64,000 nucleotides of DNA from Turnera subulata (taxonomy: Eukaryota > Streptophyta > Magnoliopsida > Malpighiales > Passifloraceae), in assembly GCA_028386065.3 (NCBI GenBank), contig JAKUCV010000419.1:263180-327179 (forward strand), in the 5' to 3' direction. Shown piece after piece: positions 41,914 to 52,809 of this stretch (position 1 is its first letter; every line of letters begins with the position of its first letter). Below the pieces are notes generated by a model. It made no database searches. It was not told the DNA's origin and was given only the letters and a program-made list of their open reading frames with translations. A program made the translations under genes and the position numbers.

Positions 41914-44900
41914 ATGGAAGCTGCAGAAACTAAAAGTTCTTCAGGCTATGGCAAGCCTCCTTGGATATTTAAAGGCAGGCGAGTATTATAATCAGTTTTT
42001 TATTTATTCCATGTGTATGATCACGTTCCTTGTACTATGACTCTATAGTATTTTGTACCTCTTGATGGCAAATGCTGGATGACTTAAAACTTCTGTTTCA
42101 GTGCCTTGTACCAGCTTCATCTTGTGAAAGCAGAAACAGCTCGATTGTTCATTCCCAAAGAGTTTAAATTAGTTGAAGCTTTTGGGTATGCGTTGTTATT
42201 AGCTATTGTTTTAGCTTTGAAGGAGCTAAGGACAATGATTTATCTTCAAAGAGTTCCATTTTTAACTGCTGATTAATTCCTGGTTTTGCTCCGCAGATAC
42301 ACTCTTGGTGGGTTTTTTCTCGCCAGGTATGAAGACAGTCCAGTTGGGATGTTTGATGAGGTTTATATCCAATATTCATTATTTTCAGTTGGGTGTAGTT
42401 GCTCTCGATTTGTTTATATTTTTCATCTTCTGGTATGGCATCGATGATTATTGAAATGTGCACTGTCGGAGAAGGCTAATATAAAGGAGAAAAGAAAATT
42501 TAGTTCTCCCATCCGTCAATAGAACAAAAAATGACACTGTGTATAAGTTTTTTTTTCTTTTAATTTTTTCTTTTCTTTTCTTCCACAGCTTGTGGTCATT
42601 GCAGGAACTGTGTGGAACCCACCAACATCTTGCGCGTATGTTTTCCCATCTATCTACCTCTTTTCTTTCTAATCATGCATTCAGATAAAATTGTGAGATG
42701 GCATCATTTCCACCCTATAGGAGTAGTTGAAGATAAGGCATCATGCTAACGAATCCTTCCTTACATTACATGAGTTTTTCCTTGGTCAGTTCTACTGTGG
42801 CCATATATTTACTTTAGCAGCTAAATTAGGTTAGTCACTTATATCATGTCTCTTTCACTTAAAGAAAAAAAAAAACGAAAAAAGACATTATGAAAAGAAT
42901 TAATCATTTATGATGCAATGCCACAATTGATGTATAAATTTTGCAAGCTGCAACAGCAGTTGCTCCAAGTTGCTGATCTCTGATCTTGATGATACGGATC
43001 GGCCAAACTGAGAGATGCTCTTCAGGTTGAATTGAATAAACTGGTTTTTCTGGAAAATTTCCTAAAATTTAAGCTCCAGTAAATGGACTTTTCTCTTGGA
43101 TAGTTGTTTGAAGCTACACTTGTGAAGTCAGCTTAATATATTCAGTAGCCTTTATTTTAATGTCAACAGATGGGCAGCCAGGGTGCTTGTGAGCAGTGGT
43201 GATGCTTGTCATCATGGACGAAAGGTTCGCAGTCACCAAATTTCCTTTTACAGTTCTTAAATTTGGGTGTTGATTTTGTTTGCTACAAATGGAATGCATG
43301 AAATTTGTTGTTTTTTGTTTCAGACATGAAATTTGGTGTTGATTTGAATGAAAAATAAGAGTGAGTTGGCAAGTATTTACCTGCTCTTTCTTAGCCTAAA
43401 GTCTCATAAGCATGTTCTTGGCACATAATTCCAACTCATCTGATTCTACAACTCATGCAGAATCCATGAGTTTGCAACTGGGATGCATGTAAAAATTGTG
43501 TGAACTGTAAAGCTAATCTTTTTTGTCGAAATCTGTAAAGCTGATCTCACTCTCCAAACTCTTTCAGAGAAAGATCAGATTCTAACACCAAAACTGTGTA
43601 GTAGGTTTACATTGTTATATTCAACTGTATTAAAGAGCCACTCCAAACCAAATGTTTTCAAGCTTTTGGATGAGGCTTTACTAATATTCTTATAACCGTG
43701 CTCTTTATATTTTATTTTGAATGCGGCACTTCTTTGTCTCATGCCGGAGTAATGGGAAGGAAAATGCATCATTTCCTTTCTTTCTTGCACCTTCTTCTGC
43801 AGGATGTAGGGCTTCCAAGTCAGGTTGCCAAATTTTCAAAGGTAAACTTATTCTGCTAACCCACGATGATGATGAAACCAACTATTGATCAGCGTGATAA
43901 ATATTGTGAAGGCTAAGGAATTAATTATTCTTCTTTGACATTCTGTTGTGTGCATGAGTAAATGTGTGTCTGTAAAGTGAGTAACAGAAAGATACGAAAT
44001 TATGTGAAACTGATACACTAACATTGGTACCAGGATATGCTATTATATACTGTGATGATTCTCAGCAGATGAGTGCAAAGAGGAGACTATAACTTTGATA
44101 GTCATCGTAATCTAGTTACAGGCACTATCTATACAACTGGAAGAGATAGTCATCCTAATCTAGTTTCAACTATTATCTGCACAGCTAAGGATAGCAAATG
44201 ACAACTATACCAATAGTCTGTATGTACGCTGGTGTCTGCATTTTTTTTTTGGGAGGCATTTTAGAACTAGGCCTCCAATAGTTACTACTTAGAATTTTGC
44301 TATTTCTCAAGGCAGGTACTCATCACGTTCTGTCTTTTAAACTAAATAAGAAGGCAGACCATTGGTAATGAAAAACGTTGAACTAAGATGGTTTTTATTT
44401 GTCATACATCTTTCTTGTTGAAACAGAGAATAAAAGCACTTCCAAAACAACAGAAGAGTAAATTTGGTGGCTTTATCAACATCATTGGTCCGGCTCCTGC
44501 ACGTTCTTGTCCAAATGATGGCATGGATGTTGAAGTAACCGAAATTAATGGTCCTTCTGCGGCAGAGATATGCAACATCAACCTTGGTAGTGATGGTGGG
44601 TTAAAAGTTCTGATAGTTCAGTTGTTTCAAGTTAAAATATTTGTCAGATCAGCCACTAGTAGTAAATTATGCCCTTCATGGGAGCACAGTTTTATGAAGA
44701 GAATCTATCTGTGCCATCATATCTTAAAAACTATAATATGCTTGATCCAGTTGAGGCGCATACTCTCTTGAGTTGCAATTAGTAGGCTCTCTTTGATTTG
44801 TGCATGGACGTGTCATTTGGTAAATGGTATTTGTAACTTTTGTTGCTTATGTTTAGATATATAGCTATAAGGATCTTTGAGGGTCCAAGTCGTTTGCTAC

Positions 44901-45997
44901 ATCTCAAGTCTTTGTACCATTTTTGTACTATAGCTTGCTACCTTGGTGAAGAAACTGCTTCTGCCTGTCTCATGGGGTTTATGAAAGTGGGTTTGTATAG
45001 AGCTTCAAGGTATACGATTATCATCCAGTTGCCTGGCAACAATTTTCTCATCAGAAGTTTTAGGGTGTTGCTGGAAATGGTACAAACCCCATACCGTTTA
45101 TGCTTTGCAGTATGTAAATCTGTATACTTGATCTTGAAACTTCCTCTGTGACTTCAGCAAAGATGAGGGGAAGAGAGTCATTGTCCTCGCTTGTCTTTGG
45201 GACGTCCTTGTGCCTATGTCTCTTTCTAATTGATTTCAGTTATGGTCTTTCATTTTTCTAACTTTCTTTTTTCCTCAAAATTCTAGTCTTGACAGTTCCC
45301 AGAGTGAAATCTGACAAGTGGATGGGGCCATCAATGAAAATGTCTTTGCCAAGTTTTAGGTAAATTTCAAAGCAGTTAATGGTTTTGAGAAAAAGCTGAA
45401 CATGTGTGGCGACTAAAAACTTTTTGCCATGCAATTTCAGTGGACACACGGAGTATAATCACAACCTCTTGAAGTATTCATGCAACATTGGATGCAGGTA
45501 AATTGTGTCTCCAATTCTAAGATGGATATCCGAAGTTGAAGAGCAATGGTCCTCTAGGAAGTTCCAATTCGTCTGTTGCTTGTGACATCTAGTGGAAGGC
45601 TGGTTCCTCATTGCTGTAGTAAGATATGCTAGAAAAGCAATCAAAACCAATTTTAGTGGAAATCAGACTTCCATACTAAAATTACTCACTTTGGCAAAGG
45701 AATGTATGAAAAATGATTGGTAGGAGATGACATTGCTACTTTCAGTTGAAGCTTTGATAACTTAATAAAACTTCCTCTGCAAATTGTCATAGGGTGCGAC
45801 CAGTGCGGCCGGCAAGAGTATCAGGGCCATCTTCAGCGCAAAAGGATGACATCGAAAATTCCACAACCGAGGAACTGGATAGAAGGAATCTGAGCATATC
45901 CATAATGTTGTCAAAACCAATTCTTGCCTTGGAATTCAGTTGTCTGACAATGAAGGTTGAAGCCCCAATAGTGGTTTCCCATGCAGAACTTCTTTAG
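41914..45997 (+). CDS. NXD1: NEOXANTHIN-DEFICIENT 1 protein, ten exons
   Basis: Exons 41914-41978, 42102-42185, 42297-42360, 42589-42635, 43170-43224, 43803-43841, 44427-44586, 45287-45359, 45441-45497 and 45793-45997 total 849 nt, stay in phase throughout and encode 282 aa from MEAAETKSSSGYGKPPWIFK to the stop at 45995-45997. Family blocks are present in order: LYQLHLVKAETARLFIPKEF, EAFGYTLGGFFLARYEDSP, LVVIAGTVWNPPTSCAWAAR, DVGLPSQVAKFSK, MDVEVTEINGPSA, KWMGPSMKMSLPSF and LSKPILALEFS. NXD1 is required for neoxanthin accumulation in plastids (xanthophyll/ABA precursor branch), with unknown biochemistry. All introns are GT-AG except the first, GC-AG (AG|GCGAGT). No stop or frameshift is seen. 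Confidence 0.88.
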
Positions 45998-47296
45998 GAG
46001 TTACTGGCAATAATGTTACTACCTGTATCCATTCCAGCTTTTGTAAGAAGAGAATTTTTCATATGTCCTAATTGGGCGCAATTTGTTCATCCTAGTTCCC
46101 AGATACGTCAGCATCCTAGTTCCTAAATCCTGAGTAGGCATGCCTTCAAGATTATAAGGCTTTTTTATGTAGGAAGAAAAAATGAAAAAAAAAAAGTGCA
46201 AAACTTGGGAAAATAAAACATGCTTACTGTTTAGATGACTAACAATATTTATGTGACGCCCAGGTACAATAGTATTATTATCATGAGCTAAAATGACTAT
46301 AGCTGCATCATCGGACAGAGAAATCGACTGTGTAATTGTGGTACACTTTACCATCCATCATACAAAACTTTCTCATGCATTTCATTACTGGAAGGTCATT
46401 TAAATTAAATCCGAAAAAAACAAAAAGGACAGAGTCAGGATTCGGCCTCACATGAAGTTTTAAGCGGTCTAATTATATCAACCCAACTTGACTGGCAATG
46501 AAATCTGTACTTCAGATATTGGACCAAAAGAGAAGCATTTCTGGTTGAGCCTGGCCCATTGTTGGCATGTACAAACACCAGTGACTCTACCTCATTTAAG
46601 TGCGGCAAAAGACACAAAAGCTAGGACCACTTCAGGCCTCGTTGAGAAAAAGGAGTCAGGTTTCCATTGCGTGAGCTGATATGCCAGTTTCACGCGGGTC
46701 ATGGAGACAAGATGATTGGCCTACTTACAGCTCATGATAACAAAAAAATGTCATCTTACGAGTAACTAGTATATTTTCTGATGTTTTACAAGGGTTTGCA
46801 TTATTATGTGTCTGTTGATATGGTGTTATTTTTCATTTAATTAACATGTTTAATTTGTAATTTTTAGTTTGGAATTATTTAAATAATAATTTTTTCTTTA
46901 AGCTAGAAAAATATCCCACTCGACTACCGAATTAATCTCTCCCTGTAGTTGGACGCATCAGTTCTCCTATTGCCTTAGAAACCCAGAGGACCGTTCATAT
47001 CCTCATAGCCATTTATTTACATGGCACATGGCATTTATTTATATTGATTATTTTTGTATAGTTACTATTATTAAAATTTACAGTAGAAAAATAATGAGGA
47101 TAGAGAGGACAATTTTTGAAAGAATTTTCATTAGTTCATGCATCTATTTACTATATAATTTAGTTACCATACCAAAAGTCCTATATAATTCATTATTTTT
47201 TTTCAACTTCAACATGCCACATCTCTTCATTATATCATTTCTCTCCCAAAATCCTTACATTAGTGGATAAACAAAATATCTAAACGAAATTCTTGT
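45998..47296. other. Intergenic stretch downstream of NXD1
   Basis: NXD1 3' UTR and AT-rich sequence. I see no gene or clear transposon before the copia remnant. Confidence 0.4.
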
Positions 47297-47773
47297 TGTT
47301 GATGATAAAGCATGACCCCTACAATCACAACATTGTGAACATTATGAAGATTTTGGTAAACGTTGTGTCTATTATTGATAATCACCAACCTATCTATACA
47401 CAATGGCTATGCTATACATGGTAACCCTAGCCTTAGATACACAACATATTTACTACAGAATATATGCGTATCAGTATCTACATAATATATGCATATCCTA
47501 TCACTCCCCCTCAAGTTGTACTGGGGACAGGTGTAACTTGTCACGAAGAAGCCGAAACCGATCCTTGGAAAGAGGTTTGGTGAAGATGTCAGCAACTTGG
47601 TCATGAGAAGACACATACCGAACATGAAGATGCTTCTTGGACACAAGGTCACGAACAAAGTGAAAGTCAAGCTCAATATGCTTCGTGCGAGAGTGAAATA
47701 CCGGGTTAGCAGTGAGATAAGTTGCACTCAACAACCACACATTATTTTCGTAGTGTGGGCTAAGGAGTAACAT
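47297..47773 (-). pseudogene. Copia 3' end: RNase H fragment, polypurine tract and partial LTR
   Basis: Minus strand, from about 47750: the RNase H C terminus (ATYLTANPVFHSRTKHIELD, FHFVRDLVSKK, VADIFTKPLSKDRFRLLRDK), then TTGAGGGGGAG (polypurine tract, 47504-47514), then an LTR start TGATAGGATATGCATAT at 47503 running left for roughly 200 bp (its end is uncertain). Everything upstream of the last 80 codons of pol is missing. The right side is fused directly to a gypsy LTR at about 47753. Confidence 0.75.
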
Positions 47774-48315
47774 GTCGGTAAAGGCTACCTGATCACGCAG
47801 GTAGGCTTAGTACAACTTCACGATAACTTACCCGTGGGCTGATCACGGTGCATTGATGTAAAGCTGTTAGATGTTGTTGCCTCTTGTGTGTATCACTATT
47901 GTTGCTTGTTTGGTCACCTGCTTATTGAGTCAGTGGACTCAGCCCTCCCTCTTTCCATCCCTTTGTTTCAGGGCAAGGAGCTGACTAGCTTGGTGAGGGA
48001 ATGCCCGAGAGGCGTACTTTGTTAGTTGATGGGTACTTGGCCAAAACTACTTGTGTATATGAGAATAATTGGCTGGAACAACTCATTTAGTTCCCTACTT
48101 AATGTACAGACCTGATGTAAAATAATTTGTGGTTGTTGTGTGCTCAATTTCGTACATTATCATGTGATGCTCTCGTTGATGTTTGCTGCGCGGTTGGATT
48201 AGATGCCCGTCGGGCTAGCTTCTGCCCATTGTTTGATGTAGGCCTTTGGGTGCCCTGTGGCATGCTTAGTGATGCACAAGGCTCCTGGCCGGTCACGTTA
48301 AGACGGGGCGCGACA
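47753..48315 (+). repeat. Right part of a gypsy LTR (F'), left-truncated
   Basis: Matches 50930-51262 plus 59291-59515 of solo LTR F (shared GGGCTAAGGAGTAACAT, CCCGTGGGCTGATCACGGTG, ATGTACAGACCTGATGTA and GCATGCTTAGTGATGCACAA). It ends GCGCGACA and is followed by a PBS, so it was a 5' LTR on the plus strand. About the first 1.3 kb are missing at the junction with the copia fragment. Confidence 0.75.
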
Positions 48316-48319
48316 ATTG

Positions 48320-48331
48320 TGGTAGCGGAGC
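48320..48331 (+). promoter_or_regulatory. Primer-binding site of element F'
   Basis: TGGTAGCGGAGC four bases after the LTR end. About 61 bp of F' interior follow before element E begins at 48393. Confidence 0.65.
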
Positions 48332-48392
48332 TCCAGGACTCCTCTAGTACGGTGCAGGGTTCGGGGACGAATCTAGCGGAAGCTGGTGGGCC

Positions 48393-48830
48393 TGTGACAT
48401 CCCGGGGTCTGTGAGGGCGGGAAGTGTACGCCGGTGCCGGGATGAGCATGGACAAGGAGCGGCTTCTGGTAGGCTTCTAAACGGAGGGGCACGGGAATGA
48501 ACCGATCCACACTAGAATAGGAGAGATCCTGAGACTGTGTAGGGATGAGGCTGCATAGTAAGAGCGATTTCGAGGTTGTACAGGTATGGGACTGTACGAT
48601 TGAGAGTAGCTTAAACGGTTTGATGGGTACTAACTATATCAACAAGGTGCACCTACCTTTTCGGTGCTCATTCTAGAAAAACTCCAAAGTTAAACGTGCT
48701 TGACTTGGAGCAATTCTAGGATGGGTGACCTCCTAGGAAGTTTTCCCCGGAAACGTGCGAGTGAGGACAAAGCATGTTGGAAAAGTCCCGTGTTGGTCTG
48801 TAGTGACAGTCGACAAGCCGGGACGTTTCA
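48393..48830 (+). repeat. 5' LTR of element E
   Basis: 438 bp, TGTGACATCCC...GGGACGTTTCA, with matching inverted ends. It is followed by GTTGGTAGCGGAGC. It contains a 5S-rRNA-like segment in its 3' part. The 3' partner lies outside the window. Confidence 0.75.
48680..48744 (+). other. 5S-rRNA-like sequence inside the LTR of E
   Basis: Contains AGTTAAACGTGCTTG and AGGATGGGTGACCTCCTAGG, spaced as the A-box and C-box of the 5S rRNA internal promoter; plant 5S has AGTTAAGCGTGCTTG and GGATGGGTGACCTCCTGGG. It covers about half of a 5S gene, so it is not a 5S gene itself. 5S-derived LTR segments are known from Cassandra TRIMs; here the host is a full-size gypsy element. Confidence 0.75.
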
Positions 48831-48832
48831 GT

Positions 48833-48844
48833 TGGTAGCGGAGC
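48833..48844 (+). promoter_or_regulatory. Primer-binding site of element E
   Basis: TGGTAGCGGAGC two bases after the LTR end (ACGTTTCA). Confidence 0.65.
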
Positions 48845-48939
48845 ATGGTTATATATAATACGAAGGGGCTTAGGTTAAAAGGTTGTTAAAGGCTACTACC
48901 CATCACTAGTAACCGTGGGATGGTGAGAGCTAATTATGT

Positions 48940-49598
48940 GTGTTGGTCTCTTTGTACTTGGGTGCAGGTAAGCCATCAAAGCGAAGGATGGGAAAGGAGG
49001 TATTTACGAATGTTGCTGCTCAAGATGAGCAATCCGTACATGATGCGGAGGATGAGGCCGATGAGACTTATGTCCCCGAGGCTGCTAGTGATGAGTTGCC
49101 CAACGAAGAAGAGTACTCAGAGGCATCGCAAGAGATGCCATTGGAGGTGCTGAAGGCTGGTTTACATGGTGTTAACAAAGCAGTCAAAACCATGGCTGTG
49201 GCGATTGTTGATGATCGAAAAAGAAGGGAGGAACCGGTATAACGAGAACACAGCGGGGAATCAACCTTGGTGACATTTGTGAAACTTGATCCACCAACAT
49301 ATTCTGGGGCTGAAAACGAAGATCCACAACGTTTTCTTGACGATGTGTGGAAATGTTGTCGAGTTATGGAATGCACTGATCATCGGGCAGTCGATCTTGC
49401 TGCTTTTCGATTAAGGGGATGCAGCTAACAATTGGTATGATGCCAAAATGATGGAGAGGATGCCTGATGCCGCCCCGTGGACCTGGACTGAGTTCCGTGC
49501 CGCATTTCTTGAACGATTCCTGCCTGAGAGTGTTAGGGATAAAAATGCGGCAGAATTTGAACTCCTAAGGCAAGGGGACATGACAGTGGGAGAGTATG
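48940..49598 (+). pseudogene. gag: gag of element E, N-terminal part
   Basis: An ATG at 48988 (MGKEVFTNVAAQDEQSVHDA) opens an acidic N terminus. TAA at 49240 is in frame, after which the retrotransposon gag domain (FVKLDPPTYSGAENEDPQRF, DVWKCCRVMECTDHRAVDLA, then WTEFRAAFLERFLPESVRDK) follows with a one-base frameshift near 49415. The coding stops at GEYV, where solo LTR F was inserted; it resumes in register at 59516 (ESKFTNLSKYAMHLIPDQRR). Gag would form the element's particle. Confidence 0.75.
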
Positions 49599-51262
49599 TG
49601 TGACAACCCATGTAATTGATGCATTACGTGTTTACTTGATGAGGAATGGTGCTGGGATAGGAGCTGGTGCAATTGGCCAGCAATTGATTGAGTGGGCGAG
49701 TTGTTGGCTTCGGTCGACTAGCATTTGACTCGGATGGATTAATTAGAAGGTGATTAGTCCTAATCGTGGATTAGTGTATGTGATCAGTGATTGGGAAACT
49801 AATTGAGGACTAAGTGTGGGCTGAGTTGGGGCGAGCTGGCTTGGCTCTATTGGTTGAAAAATAAGCATGAGGTGGAGAGGTGCTAAGGCTTGGTGGCAGA
49901 TTTTGGGAGCAAAGGCAGCAAGTCGCTGCTTAGTCACCTGCTTGCCTTAGCCTAATCTGCCCAAGCCAGCCCCTCACTCCCTCATTTCTGACAAAACATG
50001 AAGAGAGCTCAAGAGAGAAGGACTCAACCTTTCTCAAGATTTCCCAAGACACTCTCACAAAAAAGGAAGGTGGGGTAGGTAGCTGGGTTAAGATTCATGC
50101 TTGATTTGGTGCCAATAGGCTTGTCTGGTGTGTTGCTGGCTTAGAAAGTGAGTAAGCTTGGTTTGGTGGGAGTTCTAAGGCTTTGTTGTTGGGTGATTGC
50201 TATGTGGGAAGGCTTTGGCTGAGGTCTGGGCGTTGTTTGGTTGAATTGATGCACAATTGGTGCTGCTGGAGGCCAATTGGTGCGGTGGGTGCGCCCAGTT
50301 GTCCTTACAAGGGGCTAATTGCACTTTTCAGTGCCTAGTAGGCTTGGATAGGACAACCTGTTGGGGTGTAGGTCTAACAAGCGCCCAAATACTTGTGCTA
50401 ATGCACCTGGTTAGGGCTGATGACTAGGGTTGATGCGCCAATGCAAGCATTGGTGCTAACCAATTGGTCTAGCTTGGCCAGTTGGTATGTAGGCTAACTT
50501 ATATGAGTTCCTATTTGATGCTTTCTGTTACTGTGCTTTCTATTGATGCTTGGTTGTGTGGCAGGTGCTAGAAACCCAGGAGCACCAAAGGAAGGGGAAG
50601 GGCCTAGTGAGGCCTAAGTCTGGGTAAGTTTGGTTGTCACATATGTGATGGTTGATGATGCTTGCTTGCTGATTAATAGCTCCAATACGCTTATTGATGG
50701 CACCAATGGTGCAAATTGATGGAAGATGATATGCCTTGGCTTGTTGACGAGTCCGATATTCGGGTTGTGCATTTCATGCATAACACTTGCATCATGGCAC
50801 ATGCATAAGATGGTATTGATGATTAACCTCGCAGTGCCCCTGGGCTGCCTGGTTATAAGAGATGATGGTGGTGTTGTGCTAGGCGCCATGTCTGGTTTGG
50901 TAGCAAGTCACGAGCACTTCCCGTGGCTGTGGGCTAAGGAGTAACATTGTTGGCAGGGCTACCAGACCATGCAGGTAGGCCTAGTGCATCATCACGATAG
51001 CTTACCCGTGGGCTGATCACGGTGCATTGATGTTTAGCTGTTGGGTGTTATAGCTGCTTGTAAGTGTCACTGTTGTTACTTGTGTGATCACTGGCTTATT
51101 GAGTCGTTGGACTCACCCCCCTCTTTCCACCCCTTTGTTTCAGGGCTAGGAGCTGACTAGCTTGGTGAGGGAAGGCCCGAGAGGCATACTTTGTTAGTCG
51201 ATGGGTACTTGGCCAAAACTGCTTGTGTATATGAGAACAATTGGCTGAAACAACTCACTTAG

Positions 51263-52790
51263 TGTAAGTAACCGGGTCATGCAATTTGACAATCAAATGC
51301 AACTAAATGCGTAGCGGAAATCCCGGTACTCATGGAGGATCCATGTGAAACAGAGTAAACCGAATAACAAAAATTCGTACCTGAAATGGTTGAGGTCTTT
51401 CACTCAACTGATGATCCAAATCAGCAAGAGCCGGACAACAATCCCGCTCCTCTATGGTATCCACACGAACCGTGATAACTAGTTGGAATTGTCACACGAT
51501 TACCAACCCCAGCACCCCCGAACTGATGTGCTAGCATCAGGTTTCGGAAGCTAGAGTTTGTGGTATTTTCTTCTTTCTCAAAGAAGGTGTGTATAGTCTG
51601 AAACTCTCAAGAACTCTCAAGACACTCTCAAGACTCTCAATCCTCTGAAAATTTTCAGACTCAAAGTAAAGAAGACACCAGCATAATCAGATTATGCTTA
51701 CTCTAATCCCACTCACAAAAGTAAGGGACAAAGTGGCCAACACCTTTGGCCAACATGATTAGCTTTTAGCTAATCATGTCTCCATTAACTCTTGGTGGGA
51801 TTACACATCACTTGGCACTAATTATAGTTCAATAAATCAGACATTTAGTGAACCAAACCAGCCCAAGACGACCCTGGTCCAACCACAAGCTCAAATACCT
51901 GGTTCAACCACGGTCCAACCATGGTTCAACCACCAGCTCGAATCAACGGCTCTAAGTGTGTGACCCTGTAGGCACTTGTAACATCCGGCAATAATTGTAA
52001 ACTCATTTACAATTATAAGCAAAGAGCGGCGTCTAGCAACACATCATTGCTACCCGAATGACAAGATCAGTACTGATTCATATGCCTCGCAAACATGTCA
52101 TCGTCCCTTCATCCCATTATCAAGATTAAACACGAGACATGGAATATGTCATTCTCGCATATGTTCAATCTCGGTTTCTTGATCCTCGAGTTAACCGCGT
52201 AAAACGGATACCTATGATTTCACCATATCATAATCCGAGCAAGGCCATGCATTTACTGTTCAACTCTATCAAGAAACCATCCGATAATATACCCGTTATA
52301 TGGGTTGGACGAATCCCCTTTGGATCATACAAAACCCACTACACATTTATCATATACCCAATGATTACACTAAGGTCTACTCATTCACGAAATAGCCAAG
52401 AGTAATATCAAAGTATACGACTCATATGTTGGGAACCTTGATGATCTCAGGTCTAAGGACAATACATATAAGAACCGCTATCGACAAACATATAATGTTC
52501 CATGTAGCGTTCTTATGTGGGTCGGTCCAGTCCACAAGTTCTCTAACTTGTACCCGTATGTAGAATTCATATCACATATAAATTCTCAACATACGCTAGT
52601 CTTAATTTATTATTACAACCCATCCATAATAATAATCGACTAGGGACATTTAAGAATATAAAATATTCTAGGGTTATAAATATGTGCAAGCGTTTATCTT
52701 ATAAACGATATTTATTGGAATAACCTTAATGTGTATACATGACTGCAAACAATCATCCATTGATTGGCTTTTTGGCATATTACACTAACA
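51263..52790 (-). repeat. 3' LTR of copia D
   Basis: 1528 bp, TGTAAGTAACC...ACACTAACA on the plus strand. The adjacent polypurine tract is at its right side (52791-52800). Confidence 0.9.
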
Positions 52791-52800
52791 ATCTCCCACT
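52791..52800 (-). promoter_or_regulatory. Polypurine tract of copia D
   Basis: The minus strand reads AAGTGGGAGAT directly before TGTTAGTG, the standard plant copia arrangement. Confidence 0.85.
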
Positions 52801-52809
52801 TGCACTAAA

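Noticed and set aside
44388..45151. Separate small genes within NXD1
   Set aside because: Open frames fall over exon 7 and the following intron of NXD1 and are explained by it.
48680..48744. Functional 5S rRNA gene
   Set aside because: Only the central half of 5S is represented and it lies inside an LTR; the 5' and 3' ends of the gene are missing.
48393..48830. Cassandra TRIM
   Set aside because: The 5S-like segment fits, but a gag-PR-RT-RNase H coding region follows in the same orientation, so it is not a TRIM.
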